DNA from: UBA4064 sp050179135 | Lineage (GTDB): Bacteria > Desulfobacterota > Desulfobacteria > Desulfobacterales > Desulfatirhabdiaceae | Direction: 5' to 3' | DNA: 20,305 nt | NCBI GenBank assembly: GCA_050179135.1 | Contig: JBFXFK010000086.1 | Span: 1-20,305 of the forward strand | Shown: positions 8,674 to 16,070 of the stretch, one piece after another | Layout of the letters: each line of letters starts with the position of its first letter | Position numbering within the stretch: the first letter of the stretch is position 1 | Program-made: the position numbers and the translations under genes | Notes under the pieces: model-generated | The model's database searches: none | Seen by the model: the letters and a program-made list of their open reading frames with translations, nothing else | What the model was told of the DNA's origin: nothing

Positions 8674-9633
8674 TCATCTCCCAATCTGGCCGGAATGCGC
8701 CAATGCGCCAATGAAATTGATGATTAGCTGTGCGGCTGTTGATGCCGTCAAACCGTTGATGTCACGCTCCGGACGAACCTCAAACAGGCTGATGCCGGCG
8801 ATCCGTCCTTTTGATGCGATGCGTTGCACCAGATCAGTGATTTCATCAAACGTCAGTCCTCCGGGGCTGGGATAGAGAACGCCCGGCGCTATGGCCATAT
8901 CCAGCGCATCGGCATCGATGGTGATCAGGTAGTGATCCGCCACCGGAATTTTGTCAATATACGCATCGATTCCTTCCTTGTGAACGTCGCGGGCGCGGAT
9001 GAAAACGCTTCCGAATAACCGCGCATCCATGATCTCCTGCGGCCCGGCGCTGCCGATACCACGCAATCCGATCTGGGCCATGGACTTGACCCAGGGCATC
9101 TCGGAAGCCCGGCGCATGCCGCTGCTGTAGCCTTCCCGAACCCCATCCCGTTCATTCCGCCAGTCAATGTGGGCGTCAACATGAATGATGCAAAGATCAT
9201 CGCAGCCTTCGAAGGCGCGGATATAGGGAATAAAGCCACCCTCATCTGTTCCAAAAGCAATGGGCACAGCGCCCCGGTTCAGGATGGTGCGGATCGCGGC
9301 GGTGATATGTTCCGGATTTTGCCGATCAACGCCCGTTTTTCTGTCGACATCGCCGCAATCAACCAACCGGATCCGCTTATCCGGCAAAAGGATATCATTG
9401 AAGTCAAAATCATAACGATCAAGATGGTCGATGAATCTGGATGATTGAAGCCGGATGGCGTCAGGAGCTGTTTCCCGGGTGGCCCCGGTTGCCGGTAATG
9501 CCGGATTCTGCGGATACGGACTTACATAATGAAGCCCGACAATGGCGATATCCGCCTTCAGATCATCGAGCTGGAAGCAGATTGGCAGGCCTGCGAAACT
9601 GTGAATTGGCGGAGTAAGAAAATTTGAATTCAT
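8674..9633 (-). CDS. Arginase/agmatinase-family protein (ureohydrolase fold)
   Basis: This is a 319-aa protein. Two of the three ureohydrolase metal motifs are clear: VDAHIDW (D153, H155, D157) and TIDADALD (D240, D242). The first motif, GGDH in classical enzymes, reads GTDEG (128-132), so the metal-ligand His is Glu131. A related proteobacterial branch (from memory) also has an acidic residue here, so it may be a subfamily trait. Classical members hydrolyse guanidino groups to urea; this substrate is unknown. ATG 9633 was chosen because AGGAG lies 10 bases upstream; the longer frame from TTG 9660 runs through that site. It starts 37 bases after the ACP-FAAL-PlsC stop, so the two are co-transcribed, which hints at a guanidino- or amine-containing lipid or amide product (inference). 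Confidence 0.85.
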   Translation of the reverse strand: MNSNFLTPPIHSFAGLPICFQLDDLKADIAIVGLHYVSPYPQNPALPATGATRETAPDAIRLQSSRFIDHLDRYDFDFNDILLPDKRIRLVDCGDVDRKTGVDRQNPEHITAAIRTILNRGAVPIAFGTDEGGFIPYIRAFEGCDDLCIIHVDAHIDWRNERDGVREGYSSGMRRASEMPWVKSMAQIGLRGIGSAGPQEIMDARLFGSVFIRARDVHKEGIDAYIDKIPVADHYLITIDADALDMAIAPGVLYPSPGGLTFDEITDLVQRIASKGRIAGISLFEVRPERDINGLTASTAAQLIINFIGALAHSGQIGR

Positions 9634-9670
9634 GAATATGTATCTCCTGATCAGGGACAACCCGGTGAAA

Positions 9671-12538
9671 TCAGTTTTCTGAAGATAGATTGCGGCCGTC
9701 TGTTTCCGGAGGCTTCAGCCCCGTCTGCAACAGGGATGCATATTCTCCGGCAAGATCCGGCTCGCCCAAATGCTGCAGGATCTCCCGGCGGACCCTGTCC
9801 CTCAGTTCGACAGCGCTCTGCCAGTCGGTTCCGGTCGGCCGGAGCGGCGGCCTGATGGTCACCTGAATCCGGCCGCGCCGGGGAAACCAGGAGCCGCCGC
9901 GCAGAATATTGCGTGTCCCCTGGATGATCACCGGCACGACAGGCAGTTGTTCCCGGCTGGCCAGGACAAAGGCGCCCATCTGGAAGGGCAGCAGTCCGGG
10001 CATTCGCTGCAGGGTTCCCTCGGAAAAAAAGATCGGATGCAGGCCCCTGCGAACCCCCGCATCGATTTTGGTGGTATCGGCAATCCCCTGAACCGCATCA
10101 AACCGGTTCACCAGAAAGACTTCGAGCCTGGTAAATACCGCACGCAGAAAGGGATTTCGGGCAAGTTCCGCCTTGGCCACAAAATTGCAGCGTTCGGGCA
10201 GCACGCCGGCCAATATGATTGAATCCAGATAACTCATATGGTTGCTGACCACCAGGTACGGCTGACCAACCGGCATATGGGTCATGCCGACGGTCTTCAG
10301 GTGAATACCGGTCAGCCTGCAGATCGTCCGAACAGCCTGACCGCCGAGTCGCCACCGCCTGGCATCTCCGGGTACGACCATCAGTGCGCACCACGACACA
10401 ACTGCGGCCAGCGCCATTACCAGCCAAGCATAACCGGCGTAAAGCACCGTGGTCATGCGACGGCCCAGCCGTTGAAGCAGGGGGCCGACACTTCTCAAGC
10501 CCATGCGCATCAGTTGCATCCGGACGGCTGTCTTTTTTTGACCGATGTTGCCGCTTTCATACAACTGCCGGCAGGCGGATCGGCGGATTTTCCCGCTGGA
10601 GGTCTTCAACACGGCGCCGGGGGGGGCGATGACAACGTCATCCGGCGCCATTCCCAACAGATCGATGGTCGCATCGGCGATCTGCTGTCGAAGTCCGCGA
10701 AGCGCCTCTGGTGTTGTCTGCCGGGATTCGGTCAGCACCACCAGTCTCTCGATGGCGCTGCCGGCGTTGACACTTGCAAATACGGCCGTACATCCTTTTC
10801 GGATGCCGGGAATATTTCCGATGATCTCTTCCAGTTCGTGGGGATAGATGTTGCGTCCGCCACGAAAAATAATATCCTTCACCCGGCCGGTGATATATAC
10901 GTCACCCTCCGAAATATATCCCAGGTCTCCGGTTTCCAGCCAGTCTCCATGGAACAGTTTTCGGGTTTCATCCGCATTGCGAAAGTAACCGCTGGTGGAT
11001 GACGGCCCTGTAAACTGCAGCCGTCCCTCCTCCCGTTCCGGCAATTCCCTTTCACGGGAATCCACAATCCTGACCTGATGTCCCGGCAGTGGCCGACCGC
11101 AACAGGGAAACTCCAGGGCGGGTTCCTTCGGGTTCCGGGCAGGTACGGCTTTGCCGGAACTGACAAAGGTTTCCCGGAGAACTCTGTCGATCCGGACACC
11201 GGTTCCGGGTGTCGGGAAAATAAGTCCCACCGTGGATTCCGCAAGGCCATAGACCGGTGCAAGGGCCTCGGGTCGAAAGCCATAGGGTTGAAATCGGTTT
11301 TGAAACCGGCGTAACGTGTCCGGGGTCACCGGTTCCGCACCATTCAACGCCAGGCGCCATGAGCGCAGATTCAGGCCGGAAAGTACATCGTCACCCAGTC
11401 GGGTGGCGCAGATTTCATATCCAAAATTCGGTGAGGCCGAGAGGGTCCCGCCAAACCGGTCGATGGTGTGCAGCCACCGCTCGGGCCGGGCCAAAAAGGA
11501 GAGGGGGGGCATGACCACCAGACTGCAACCGTGGCAGAGACTGCCAAACCATGCGCCGATCAGCCCCATATCATGGTAGAGTGGAAGCCAGCTTACAAAT
11601 ACGTCCCGGGTGGTAACCTCACAGATCCGGCCCATGGCCCGGATGTTTGCCAGCAGGTTGGCATGGGTGAGAATCACGCCTTTCGGGTCGCCTGTACTGC
11701 CGGATGTGTATTGTAAAAAGGCAATATCATTTTCCCGGTGCGGTAGTGTGAATTTCTCTGCTTCAGTGGCGTAAAGATTGTCCGTGGTAACGATTTTCCG
11801 AAGTTCCGGCACCTGGCTCATAAGGAGTCTGGCCACGGGTTTTGCCTCGGGTACCGTGATGAGGATTTTTGCACCGGCGTTGGACATGATTTTTCTGTGA
11901 CGCCGCACATGCTCTTCGATCTGTGCGGGCCGGGCTGGCGGATAAAGCGGCACAGGTATGCCGCCGCAGTGGAGTATGCCCCAGAATGCATAAAAGTAAT
12001 CCGGGCTGGTCGGCAGCATGATCGCCACAGGCTCCCACGGTTCCATATCGAGTTGACGCAACCGGGCCGCGACCCTCAAGGCTTCCTGATGCAGCATGGC
12101 ATAGGTGATGCGGATTTCCTCATCGCCCTGCAGAAGCGTGATATGAACGGCGTCGGGCTGACGGGTGATATGCTGTTCCAGTACATCCAGCAGGGTTTTG
12201 GCGCCGGACAATCCCGACTCGCGGCCACTGGTTTTCTCATCTGACGGCGCAACCGTCCTTGTGGAGGAGGGCGTCATCTGCGAAGTTTCCCGGTTGATAT
12301 CCCGCAGGAGATCCCGTGGCGTTTCCGCTGTCACCAGAGCCTGCTCCGGCAGCCTGACCCCGAATTCCTTCTCCAGTCTGGCGAACAGCTCCATCCGGGC
12401 GAGACTGTCCAGCCCAAGATCACGGTCAAGACCGCTGTCAAGGGTCACCGGCCGATGGGATATGATATCGGGGTGTAATTCCGACATCAGTCCGGTCACT
12501 ATCGGCAGAAGGGAATCGGCGGATATGGTGGAATGCAT
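9671..12538 (-). CDS. ACP - fatty-acyl-AMP ligase - PlsC acyltransferase fusion
   Basis: This is a 955-aa three-domain protein. Residues ~5-85 are an acyl carrier domain with the phosphopantetheine site GLDSL (Ser45). Residues ~115-665 are an adenylating domain of the fatty-acyl-AMP ligase (FAAL) type: QYTSGSTGDPKG (276-287), YGLAEST (430-436), WLETGDLGY (533-541), RVKDIIFRGGRNIYPHE (552-568) and catalytic Lys650 in KTSSGKIRR. After hydrophobic segments at ~698-723, residues ~755-915 form a PlsC/LPLAT acyltransferase with NHMSYLD (H767, D772) and FFSEGT (838-842). A simple reading is that a fatty acid is adenylated, loaded on the in-built ACP and transferred to an acceptor at the membrane. 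This resembles Aas-type logic but uses ACP and FAAL in one chain. The start has GAGGTGG close upstream. It is the first gene of an operon with the arginase-family gene. The acceptor is unknown. Confidence 0.93.
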   Translation of the reverse strand: MHSTISADSLLPIVTGLMSELHPDIISHRPVTLDSGLDRDLGLDSLARMELFARLEKEFGVRLPEQALVTAETPRDLLRDINRETSQMTPSSTRTVAPSDEKTSGRESGLSGAKTLLDVLEQHITRQPDAVHITLLQGDEEIRITYAMLHQEALRVAARLRQLDMEPWEPVAIMLPTSPDYFYAFWGILHCGGIPVPLYPPARPAQIEEHVRRHRKIMSNAGAKILITVPEAKPVARLLMSQVPELRKIVTTDNLYATEAEKFTLPHRENDIAFLQYTSGSTGDPKGVILTHANLLANIRAMGRICEVTTRDVFVSWLPLYHDMGLIGAWFGSLCHGCSLVVMPPLSFLARPERWLHTIDRFGGTLSASPNFGYEICATRLGDDVLSGLNLRSWRLALNGAEPVTPDTLRRFQNRFQPYGFRPEALAPVYGLAESTVGLIFPTPGTGVRIDRVLRETFVSSGKAVPARNPKEPALEFPCCGRPLPGHQVRIVDSRERELPEREEGRLQFTGPSSTSGYFRNADETRKLFHGDWLETGDLGYISEGDVYITGRVKDIIFRGGRNIYPHELEEIIGNIPGIRKGCTAVFASVNAGSAIERLVVLTESRQTTPEALRGLRQQIADATIDLLGMAPDDVVIAPPGAVLKTSSGKIRRSACRQLYESGNIGQKKTAVRMQLMRMGLRSVGPLLQRLGRRMTTVLYAGYAWLVMALAAVVSWCALMVVPGDARRWRLGGQAVRTICRLTGIHLKTVGMTHMPVGQPYLVVSNHMSYLDSIILAGVLPERCNFVAKAELARNPFLRAVFTRLEVFLVNRFDAVQGIADTTKIDAGVRRGLHPIFFSEGTLQRMPGLLPFQMGAFVLASREQLPVVPVIIQGTRNILRGGSWFPRRGRIQVTIRPPLRPTGTDWQSAVELRDRVRREILQHLGEPDLAGEYASLLQTGLKPPETDGRNLSSEN

Positions 12539-12624
12539 GCCCCACCTCGTGATTTGAAAATGGACGTGTCATCCGGTTCACACCCGAAATGACGATTCGC
12601 GTCATCGCAGGCTGTCGGAAACCA

Positions 12625-12659
12625 TAAAAAAATACCCCAACCTGTTGAGAGGTTACGGG
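12625..12659 (-). terminator. Rho-independent terminator (minus strand)
   Basis: Read on the minus strand, CCC-gt-AACCT, loop CTCAAC, AGGTT-g-GGG is followed by TATTTTTTTATGG. It lies downstream of the small gene at 12721-12906 and upstream of the FAAL fusion, so it would end the former and separate it from the latter. A 13-base AGGCTGTCGGAAA (12609-12621) next to it matches the tip of the 13306 element and may be a relic. Confidence 0.6.
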
Positions 12660-12681
12660 TATAATTCAATACAACGTATAT

Positions 12682-12711
12682 GGCTGACCGGAAATGGTGT
12701 TCCGGTCAGCC
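12682..12711. other. Perfect 12-bp stem-loop
   Basis: GGCTGACCGGAA and TTCCGGTCAGCC flank a 6-base loop. It starts 9 bases past the stop codon of the small minus-strand gene at 12721. There is no T-run on either side, so it is more likely a 3'-end stabiliser or a repeat than a terminator by itself. Confidence 0.6.
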
Positions 12712-12720
12712 CTTCCCGTT

Positions 12721-12906
12721 TCATGGAAGCTGTGTTGGCGTTCGAATCTCGCAAAAATCATCCGGACAGAACAAATCCATCCAGTTTCTTGATTTTTTTT
12801 CAGTTTCGGTATTCCGGGAAGTTGATTCTGAATAACGATCTTCCTCCGGGCAATCGGCCCCGGAGCAGACCACTGTTTCCGATGTGTCATGTCTGTCATC
12901 ATTCAT
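12721..12906 (-). CDS. 61-aa small acidic cysteine-containing protein
   Basis: I do not recognise the family. The start has a very good ribosome binding site (GGAAGGAGG, 6 bases before ATG 12906), the gene is followed by a 12-bp hairpin and a T-rich terminator, and a TTGACA promoter lies upstream, so I call it real. The protein is highly polar, with cysteine pairs CSGADC (14-19) and CPDDFC near residues 47-52, and ends CEIRTPTQLP. There is no signal peptide or membrane segment. Two such pairs could bind a metal (zinc or Fe-S) or act as a redox pair. Overlapping frames on the other strand and at 12899-13186 look like shadows. Confidence 0.55.
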   Translation of the reverse strand: MNDDRHDTSETVVCSGADCPEEDRYSESTSRNTETEKKSRNWMDLFCPDDFCEIRTPTQLP

Positions 12907-13089
12907 TGTGGGCCTCCTTCCTGTTTTTCAGTGTCCGGAAAAGCCTGAATACCGCTGCATCCTCCGGAATGCGCGCCATCCGGAATAAAATCGGGCATGT
13001 GGCGGACGCTGATGAATCTGCGCCACCCCATATTATGGATTGGTGAACCTGTTTCAGGTCATGGATGGCATGCCAGACTATTTGTATTA

Positions 13090-13119
13090 AAGATAAAAAC
13101 AGATGTTTTCGCATGTCAA
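13090..13119 (-). promoter_or_regulatory. Candidate sigma-70 promoter for the 61-aa gene
   Basis: On the minus strand there is a perfect TTGACA (complement of 13114-13119), an 18-base spacer and TATCTT (complement of 13090-13095). It would give a leader of about 175 bases to ATG 12906. The -10 box is only 4 of 6. Confidence 0.4.
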
Positions 13120-13159
13120 GATGCCAAATGGGCATTTTCGGGGTGGCCCTTTGACTTCC

Positions 13160-13305
13160 AGGAGACTCTGTTGGCCGGAAAAGCATCGACCCCGGGCACG
13201 CTCACGGGCAAGGGCGCGGTGCGGATGCCCCGGGGTGTTGAGCTGTTACGGAATGTCCTTGACGGCATCCATGACATGTGCTACCCCAAATCATGGGCAG
13301 GTTAG
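13160..13305 (+). pseudogene. Possible 3' remnant of a gene
   Basis: The frame ending at TAG 13303-13305 has coding-like codon use over its last ~45 codons (ending DGIHDMCYPKSWAG), but upstream of about 13160 it loses that character, has no convincing start, and overlaps a minus-strand promoter candidate. It stops directly against the 13306 repeat. It may be the end of a gene whose 5' part was lost. The family is not recognised. Confidence 0.25.
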
Positions 13306-13460
13306 GCTGTCGGAAATAAATAAATCCACTGGATTGCGACGGATTTTGGTCCGTCTGCAAGGCACATCCGCCGGTGCATATCGGGATATGTGCCGGTGGA
13401 TGTAACGCAGCAGACGGGCCAAAAGACAAGCAAGATGTGGATTTATTTATTTCCGACAGC
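13306..13460. repeat. 155-bp MITE-like element with perfect 24-bp terminal inverted repeats, copy B
   Basis: The ends at 13306-13329 and 13437-13460 are perfect inverted copies beginning GCTGTCGGAAATAAATAAAT. The interior is an imperfect palindrome around 13380-13400. Related copies are at 8479-8635 (A) and, as a half in the opposite orientation, at 16071-16150 (C). The palindrome tips extend outward as AGG/CCT. No transposase is encoded. It is a non-autonomous dispersed palindrome about 100 bases upstream of the redox operon, where its transcript could fold into a long hairpin. Confidence 0.85.
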
Positions 13461-13563
13461 CTTACCCGGGCCCGACACAGGATAACGCGAATGGATACGG
13501 TAGCGGTCAAATCTATTTCAACGAAGAATCAGTGGATTCTGCGTTGGCGGGGTCATTCCAGCC

Positions 13564-14244
13564 ATGTATGAGATCATCCGTGGTCCGCTGGCCTGGTGCG
13601 CCTTTTTCGTGTTTCTATCCGGAATGGCCATTCAGATTGCCCGTTTCTTTTTCCACAGCCGCCATAGACCCCGCATTCGCCTGGCGCCGCCACAAGGGTA
13701 TGCCAGGGGGACTGACGACCGCCCTGCCAGAGAAAGATGGATAGCCAGGATTGCGGCGTGGCGCATGACCCTGATGGGCGTCAATCCCCTGATGACCATC
13801 TGCACGGTCCTGTTTCATGTGTGCGTTTTCATCCTCCCGGTTTTTCTGTTGCATCACAATTCAATCATGGACCATCTCTGGGGGCTGACCCTTTGCCCGT
13901 ATGTTCTGTCCGACCGAAATACAGACCGGTTGTGCGGGGTGGTGTTTGTCTGTGGCGCCGTCTTTTTTCTGCGCCGACTTTTTGTCAGGCGGGTGCGCGC
14001 CATCACAACGATCTATGACTACCTGGTATGGGGACTTGCCCTGGGTCCTTTTGTGACCGGGTTCCTGGCTGTCCATGCCGGGAATGATTACAGAACGCTG
14101 GTCATGTGCCATATCCTTTCAGCGGAAGCACTGCTGATCGCAGCGCCCTTTACCAAATTTTTTCACATGGTCATGTTTTTTATCAATCGGATCATTCTGG
14201 CCGGAGAATTGAGTTTCGGACCCGGACGCAGAATCTGGAAATGA
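13564..14244 (+). CDS. NarI/TmcC/DsrM-like membrane cytochrome b subunit
   Basis: This is a 226-aa protein with five predicted membrane helices (about 8-28, 76-98, 122-140, 152-171, 183-208), the NarI gamma-subunit layout. Histidines placed to bind heme b are His85 (LFHVC), His97/98, His171, His183 (CHILSAE) and His201 (KFFHMV). Such subunits sit in sulfate-reducer membrane complexes (Tmc, Hmc, Dsr and Hdr types) and pass electrons between a periplasmic cytochrome or menaquinone and a cytoplasmic Fe-S partner. It is the first gene of a four-gene run with the c3 cytochrome, HdrC-like protein and MetV. The ribosome binding site is weak (GGGG about 11 bases before the ATG). It is shorter than TmcC-type proteins as I remember them, so the named family is not certain. 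Confidence 0.85.
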   Translation: MYEIIRGPLAWCAFFVFLSGMAIQIARFFFHSRHRPRIRLAPPQGYARGTDDRPARERWIARIAAWRMTLMGVNPLMTICTVLFHVCVFILPVFLLHHNSIMDHLWGLTLCPYVLSDRNTDRLCGVVFVCGAVFFLRRLFVRRVRAITTIYDYLVWGLALGPFVTGFLAVHAGNDYRTLVMCHILSAEALLIAAPFTKFFHMVMFFINRIILAGELSFGPGRRIWK

Positions 14245-14263
14245 CTTGCCAAAAGGGGTATGT

Positions 14264-14689
14264 GTGATTCATCCAATTTTGAAATTCATGACGTATCTGA
14301 TCCTCCCGGTGCTGGTTCCGGCGGAACCCCTGAGGGCTCAGCCGGATGAAATTCTGCTGAATCACAGCAAGGTATTCGGCCATTCACGCCAGCAGCCCGT
14401 TCGATTCTCTCATGGAAAGCACATGAACAGCTTCGATTGTCTGGACTGCCATCACCGGTACGAGAACAAAAAAAACGTATTGGATCCATCCGAGCTTGAG
14501 GACGGGTCGCCGGCAGCCCAATGCACCACCTGCCACAACCCCGGGTCCAATTGCCAGTTGCAGACGGTTTTTCACGAGATGTGCCTGGGGTGCCACACAC
14601 AAATCCGGAAAACCAAACGCGAGAGTGGCCCCCGTCTGTGCATCGACTGCCACCCCAAAGAACCGTTTGCCATAAAGGGTGGGTTATAG
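14264..14689 (+). CDS. Tetraheme class III cytochrome c3 (periplasmic)
   Basis: This is a 141-aa protein starting at GTG 14264 with AAAAGGGG 5 bases upstream; a TTG at 14246 also opens the frame but has no such site. A signal peptide covers ~1-25 (YLILPVLVPAEPLRA). Four CxxCH heme c sites are visible: CLDCH (59-63), CTTCH (87-91), CLGCH (107-111) and CIDCH (126-130). FSHGKHMNSFDCLDCHHRY is the classical c3 opening, and His50, His53, His64 and His104 are candidate sixth ligands. It would exchange electrons in the periplasm, for example with hydrogenases or formate dehydrogenases, and with the membrane subunit encoded just upstream. It resembles the TmcA type by context. Spacing to both neighbours is very short, so an operon is likely. 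Confidence 0.93.
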   Translation: MIHPILKFMTYLILPVLVPAEPLRAQPDEILLNHSKVFGHSRQQPVRFSHGKHMNSFDCLDCHHRYENKKNVLDPSELEDGSPAAQCTTCHNPGSNCQLQTVFHEMCLGCHTQIRKTKRESGPRLCIDCHPKEPFAIKGGL

Positions 14690-14691
14690 GC

Positions 14692-15159
14692 ATGGCCGAA
14701 AAAGCGATTCAGACCGATATCCTCGCAAAAGAATTCATTTCTGAAGATATCAACAGGGCCGCCGTATGGGCTCTTCTTGAAAAGCACAAATTTGCCATGC
14801 GGATGGCGCTCCGGGTGTGCGCCCATTGCGGGCTGTGTGCCGAGAGCTGCTTCCTGTACGTGGCCAGGAACAGAAGACCCGAATATATGCCGTCCCACAA
14901 ATTCATCCATACCCTCGGGATATTATATCGAAAGAAAGGGCGTGTCAGGCGGGAGGAACTTGAAACCATGTGCCATATCGCCTGGCGGCGTTGCGTGCTG
15001 TGCACCCGGTGCTACTGCCCCCTGGGGATCAACATTCCGGAAATGATCGCACTGGTGCGACGCATCTGCCGGTCTCAGAATGTGCTCCCGGATTTTGAAA
15101 ACACTTCGGGATGGAGCCATCGAACTCATGGTCAAAGCAACACGAAAACCGCTGAATGA
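14692..15159 (+). CDS. HdrC-like ferredoxin-type iron-sulfur protein
   Basis: This is a 155-aa soluble protein. The first cluster site is CAHCGLCAESC (C43, C46, C49, C53), a regular CX2CX2CX3C. The second is CVLCTRCYCP (C101, C104, C107, C109), with only one residue between the third and fourth cysteines instead of three; the DNA reading is clear. Cys94 is close by and might substitute. Family members (HdrC and the ferredoxin part of TmcB/DsrK) wire electrons between a membrane b-type subunit and a cytoplasmic catalytic partner. No CCG domain follows, unlike TmcB. It begins one codon after the c3 stop, and its C-terminal 32 bases overlap the MetV start. The C-terminal ~20 residues look unstructured. 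Confidence 0.85.
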   Translation: MAEKAIQTDILAKEFISEDINRAAVWALLEKHKFAMRMALRVCAHCGLCAESCFLYVARNRRPEYMPSHKFIHTLGILYRKKGRVRREELETMCHIAWRRCVLCTRCYCPLGINIPEMIALVRRICRSQNVLPDFENTSGWSHRTHGQSNTKTAE

Positions 15160-15817
15160 AATACTGGAATGCGTTCGACACCATCGGAGAGTCCTCAATG
15201 TCGGTTGTGGCGGGTGTGTATCCGTCTGCCTGGTCGGCGGACACAAGGAGGTTCAGATTCTGTGTACCGAACTGAATTTGAATCTCGGACTTGAGAAATA
15301 CCCGGCACGCATCGCGGGATATACGGTTGAGCGTCAGTGCAACCCGCTCCTTCTGGCGGAGCTCGATGATTTGTCCGCGGATTATGATGCGTTTCTCTCC
15401 ATGGCCTGCGGAGCCGGAGCCCAGTTGCTCGCCGAACGGTATCCGGATAAACCGGTATATCCGGCAGTCAATACCGTCGCCATCGGCATTGATCGGGATG
15501 TCGGACTGTATGAGGAACGATGCAGGGCCTGCGGGGAGTGTGTGTTGGGGTATACGGGCGGGATTTGTCCGGTTACCCGCTGTGCCAAAAGCCTCTTTAA
15601 CGGACCCTGCGGCGGTACCCATGACGGGTTGTGCGAAATCAGTGAAGCTGATGAAATTCCCTGCGCCTGGCATCAGATTTATCACAGGCTGCAGGCCCAG
15701 GGTCGGCTTGACCGGATTTTGAACATTCAGGCAGTCATGTCCTGGCAGACCACCCCATGCCGGCCGATCATCCAGGAACCTTACCGGGAGCGTTACTATA
15801 GGCATTCAGAAAAATAA
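15128..15817 (+). CDS. metV: MetV-like protein (methylene-tetrahydrofolate reductase C-terminal domain)
   Basis: This is a 229-aa protein. The N-terminal region has VGCGGCVSVCLVGG (C27, C30, C34). The C-terminus has the cysteine-rich signature ERCRACGECVLGYTGGICP, then VTRCAKS and FNGPCGG, characteristic of MetV / the MTHFR_C domain that partners MetF in the Wood-Ljungdahl pathway. ATG 15128 is chosen because family proteins, as I recall them, begin with a KPLxEI helix; an ATG at 15080 gives a longer N-terminus without support. It overlaps the HdrC-like gene by 32 bases. MetF is not in the window. The context (c3, membrane cytochrome b, HdrC-like) implies that this MetV takes electrons from, or gives them to, a membrane chain rather than a soluble HdrABC. 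The last codons and the stop lie in a repeat (15797-15848). Confidence 0.85.
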   Translation: MVKATRKPLNEILECVRHHRRVLNVGCGGCVSVCLVGGHKEVQILCTELNLNLGLEKYPARIAGYTVERQCNPLLLAELDDLSADYDAFLSMACGAGAQLLAERYPDKPVYPAVNTVAIGIDRDVGLYEERCRACGECVLGYTGGICPVTRCAKSLFNGPCGGTHDGLCEISEADEIPCAWHQIYHRLQAQGRLDRILNIQAVMSWQTTPCRPIIQEPYRERYYRHSEK

Positions 15818-15848
15818 TTTCGCTGCGTTATCGGTTGGGGATGGCCGA
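15797..15848. repeat. Left half of the family D palindromic repeat
   Basis: This is nearly identical to 2541-2592 (31 consecutive identical bases within it), but its right arm is missing. It overlaps the 3' end of metV and supplies its TAA stop. It ends exactly where the next repeat (15849) begins. Confidence 0.8.
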
Positions 15849-16070
15849 ATTAGTGTTTGAACGAAAACTCCTGTCCAGATGAAATTCGAATATCGAAATC
15901 CGAAATTCGAAACAAATTCAAAACTCAAATGTCTGAATGACCCAAACGATCTGCCAGGCAATGCGCCGTTTTGAACATTTGGGTTTGTTATTTGGGGAAT
16001 TGTTTCGGATTTCGCGCTTCGAATTTCGAAATTTAAGATAGAGAGAAAGGGTTTCCGTTCAGGCACTAAT
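15849..16070. repeat. 222-bp imperfect palindromic element (family E)
   Basis: The ends are ATTAGTG (15849) and CACTAAT (ending 16070); inverted similarity continues about 20 bases inward (ATTAGTGTTTGAACG against ATTAGTGCCTGAACG). Inside are further inverted blocks: AAATTCGAATATCGAAATCC with GGATTTCGCGCTTCGAATTT, and CAAATGTCTGAATGACCCAAA with TTTGAACATTTGGGT. The AT-rich TTCGAA-type blocks resemble repeats often seen in deltaproteobacterial genomes (from memory). It is non-coding and is predicted to fold into one long hairpin. Confidence 0.75.

Noticed and set aside
10238..11002. A 254-codon plus-strand frame
   Set aside because: It is antisense to the well-supported FAAL domain.
12899..13186. 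A 95-codon minus-strand frame overlapping the 61-aa gene start
   Set aside because: No ribosome binding site or protein character was seen, and the candidate promoter at 13090-13119 lies inside it.
13306..13460. A complete insertion sequence
   Set aside because: It has terminal inverted repeats but no transposase frame and is only 155 bp, so it is called a non-autonomous repeat.
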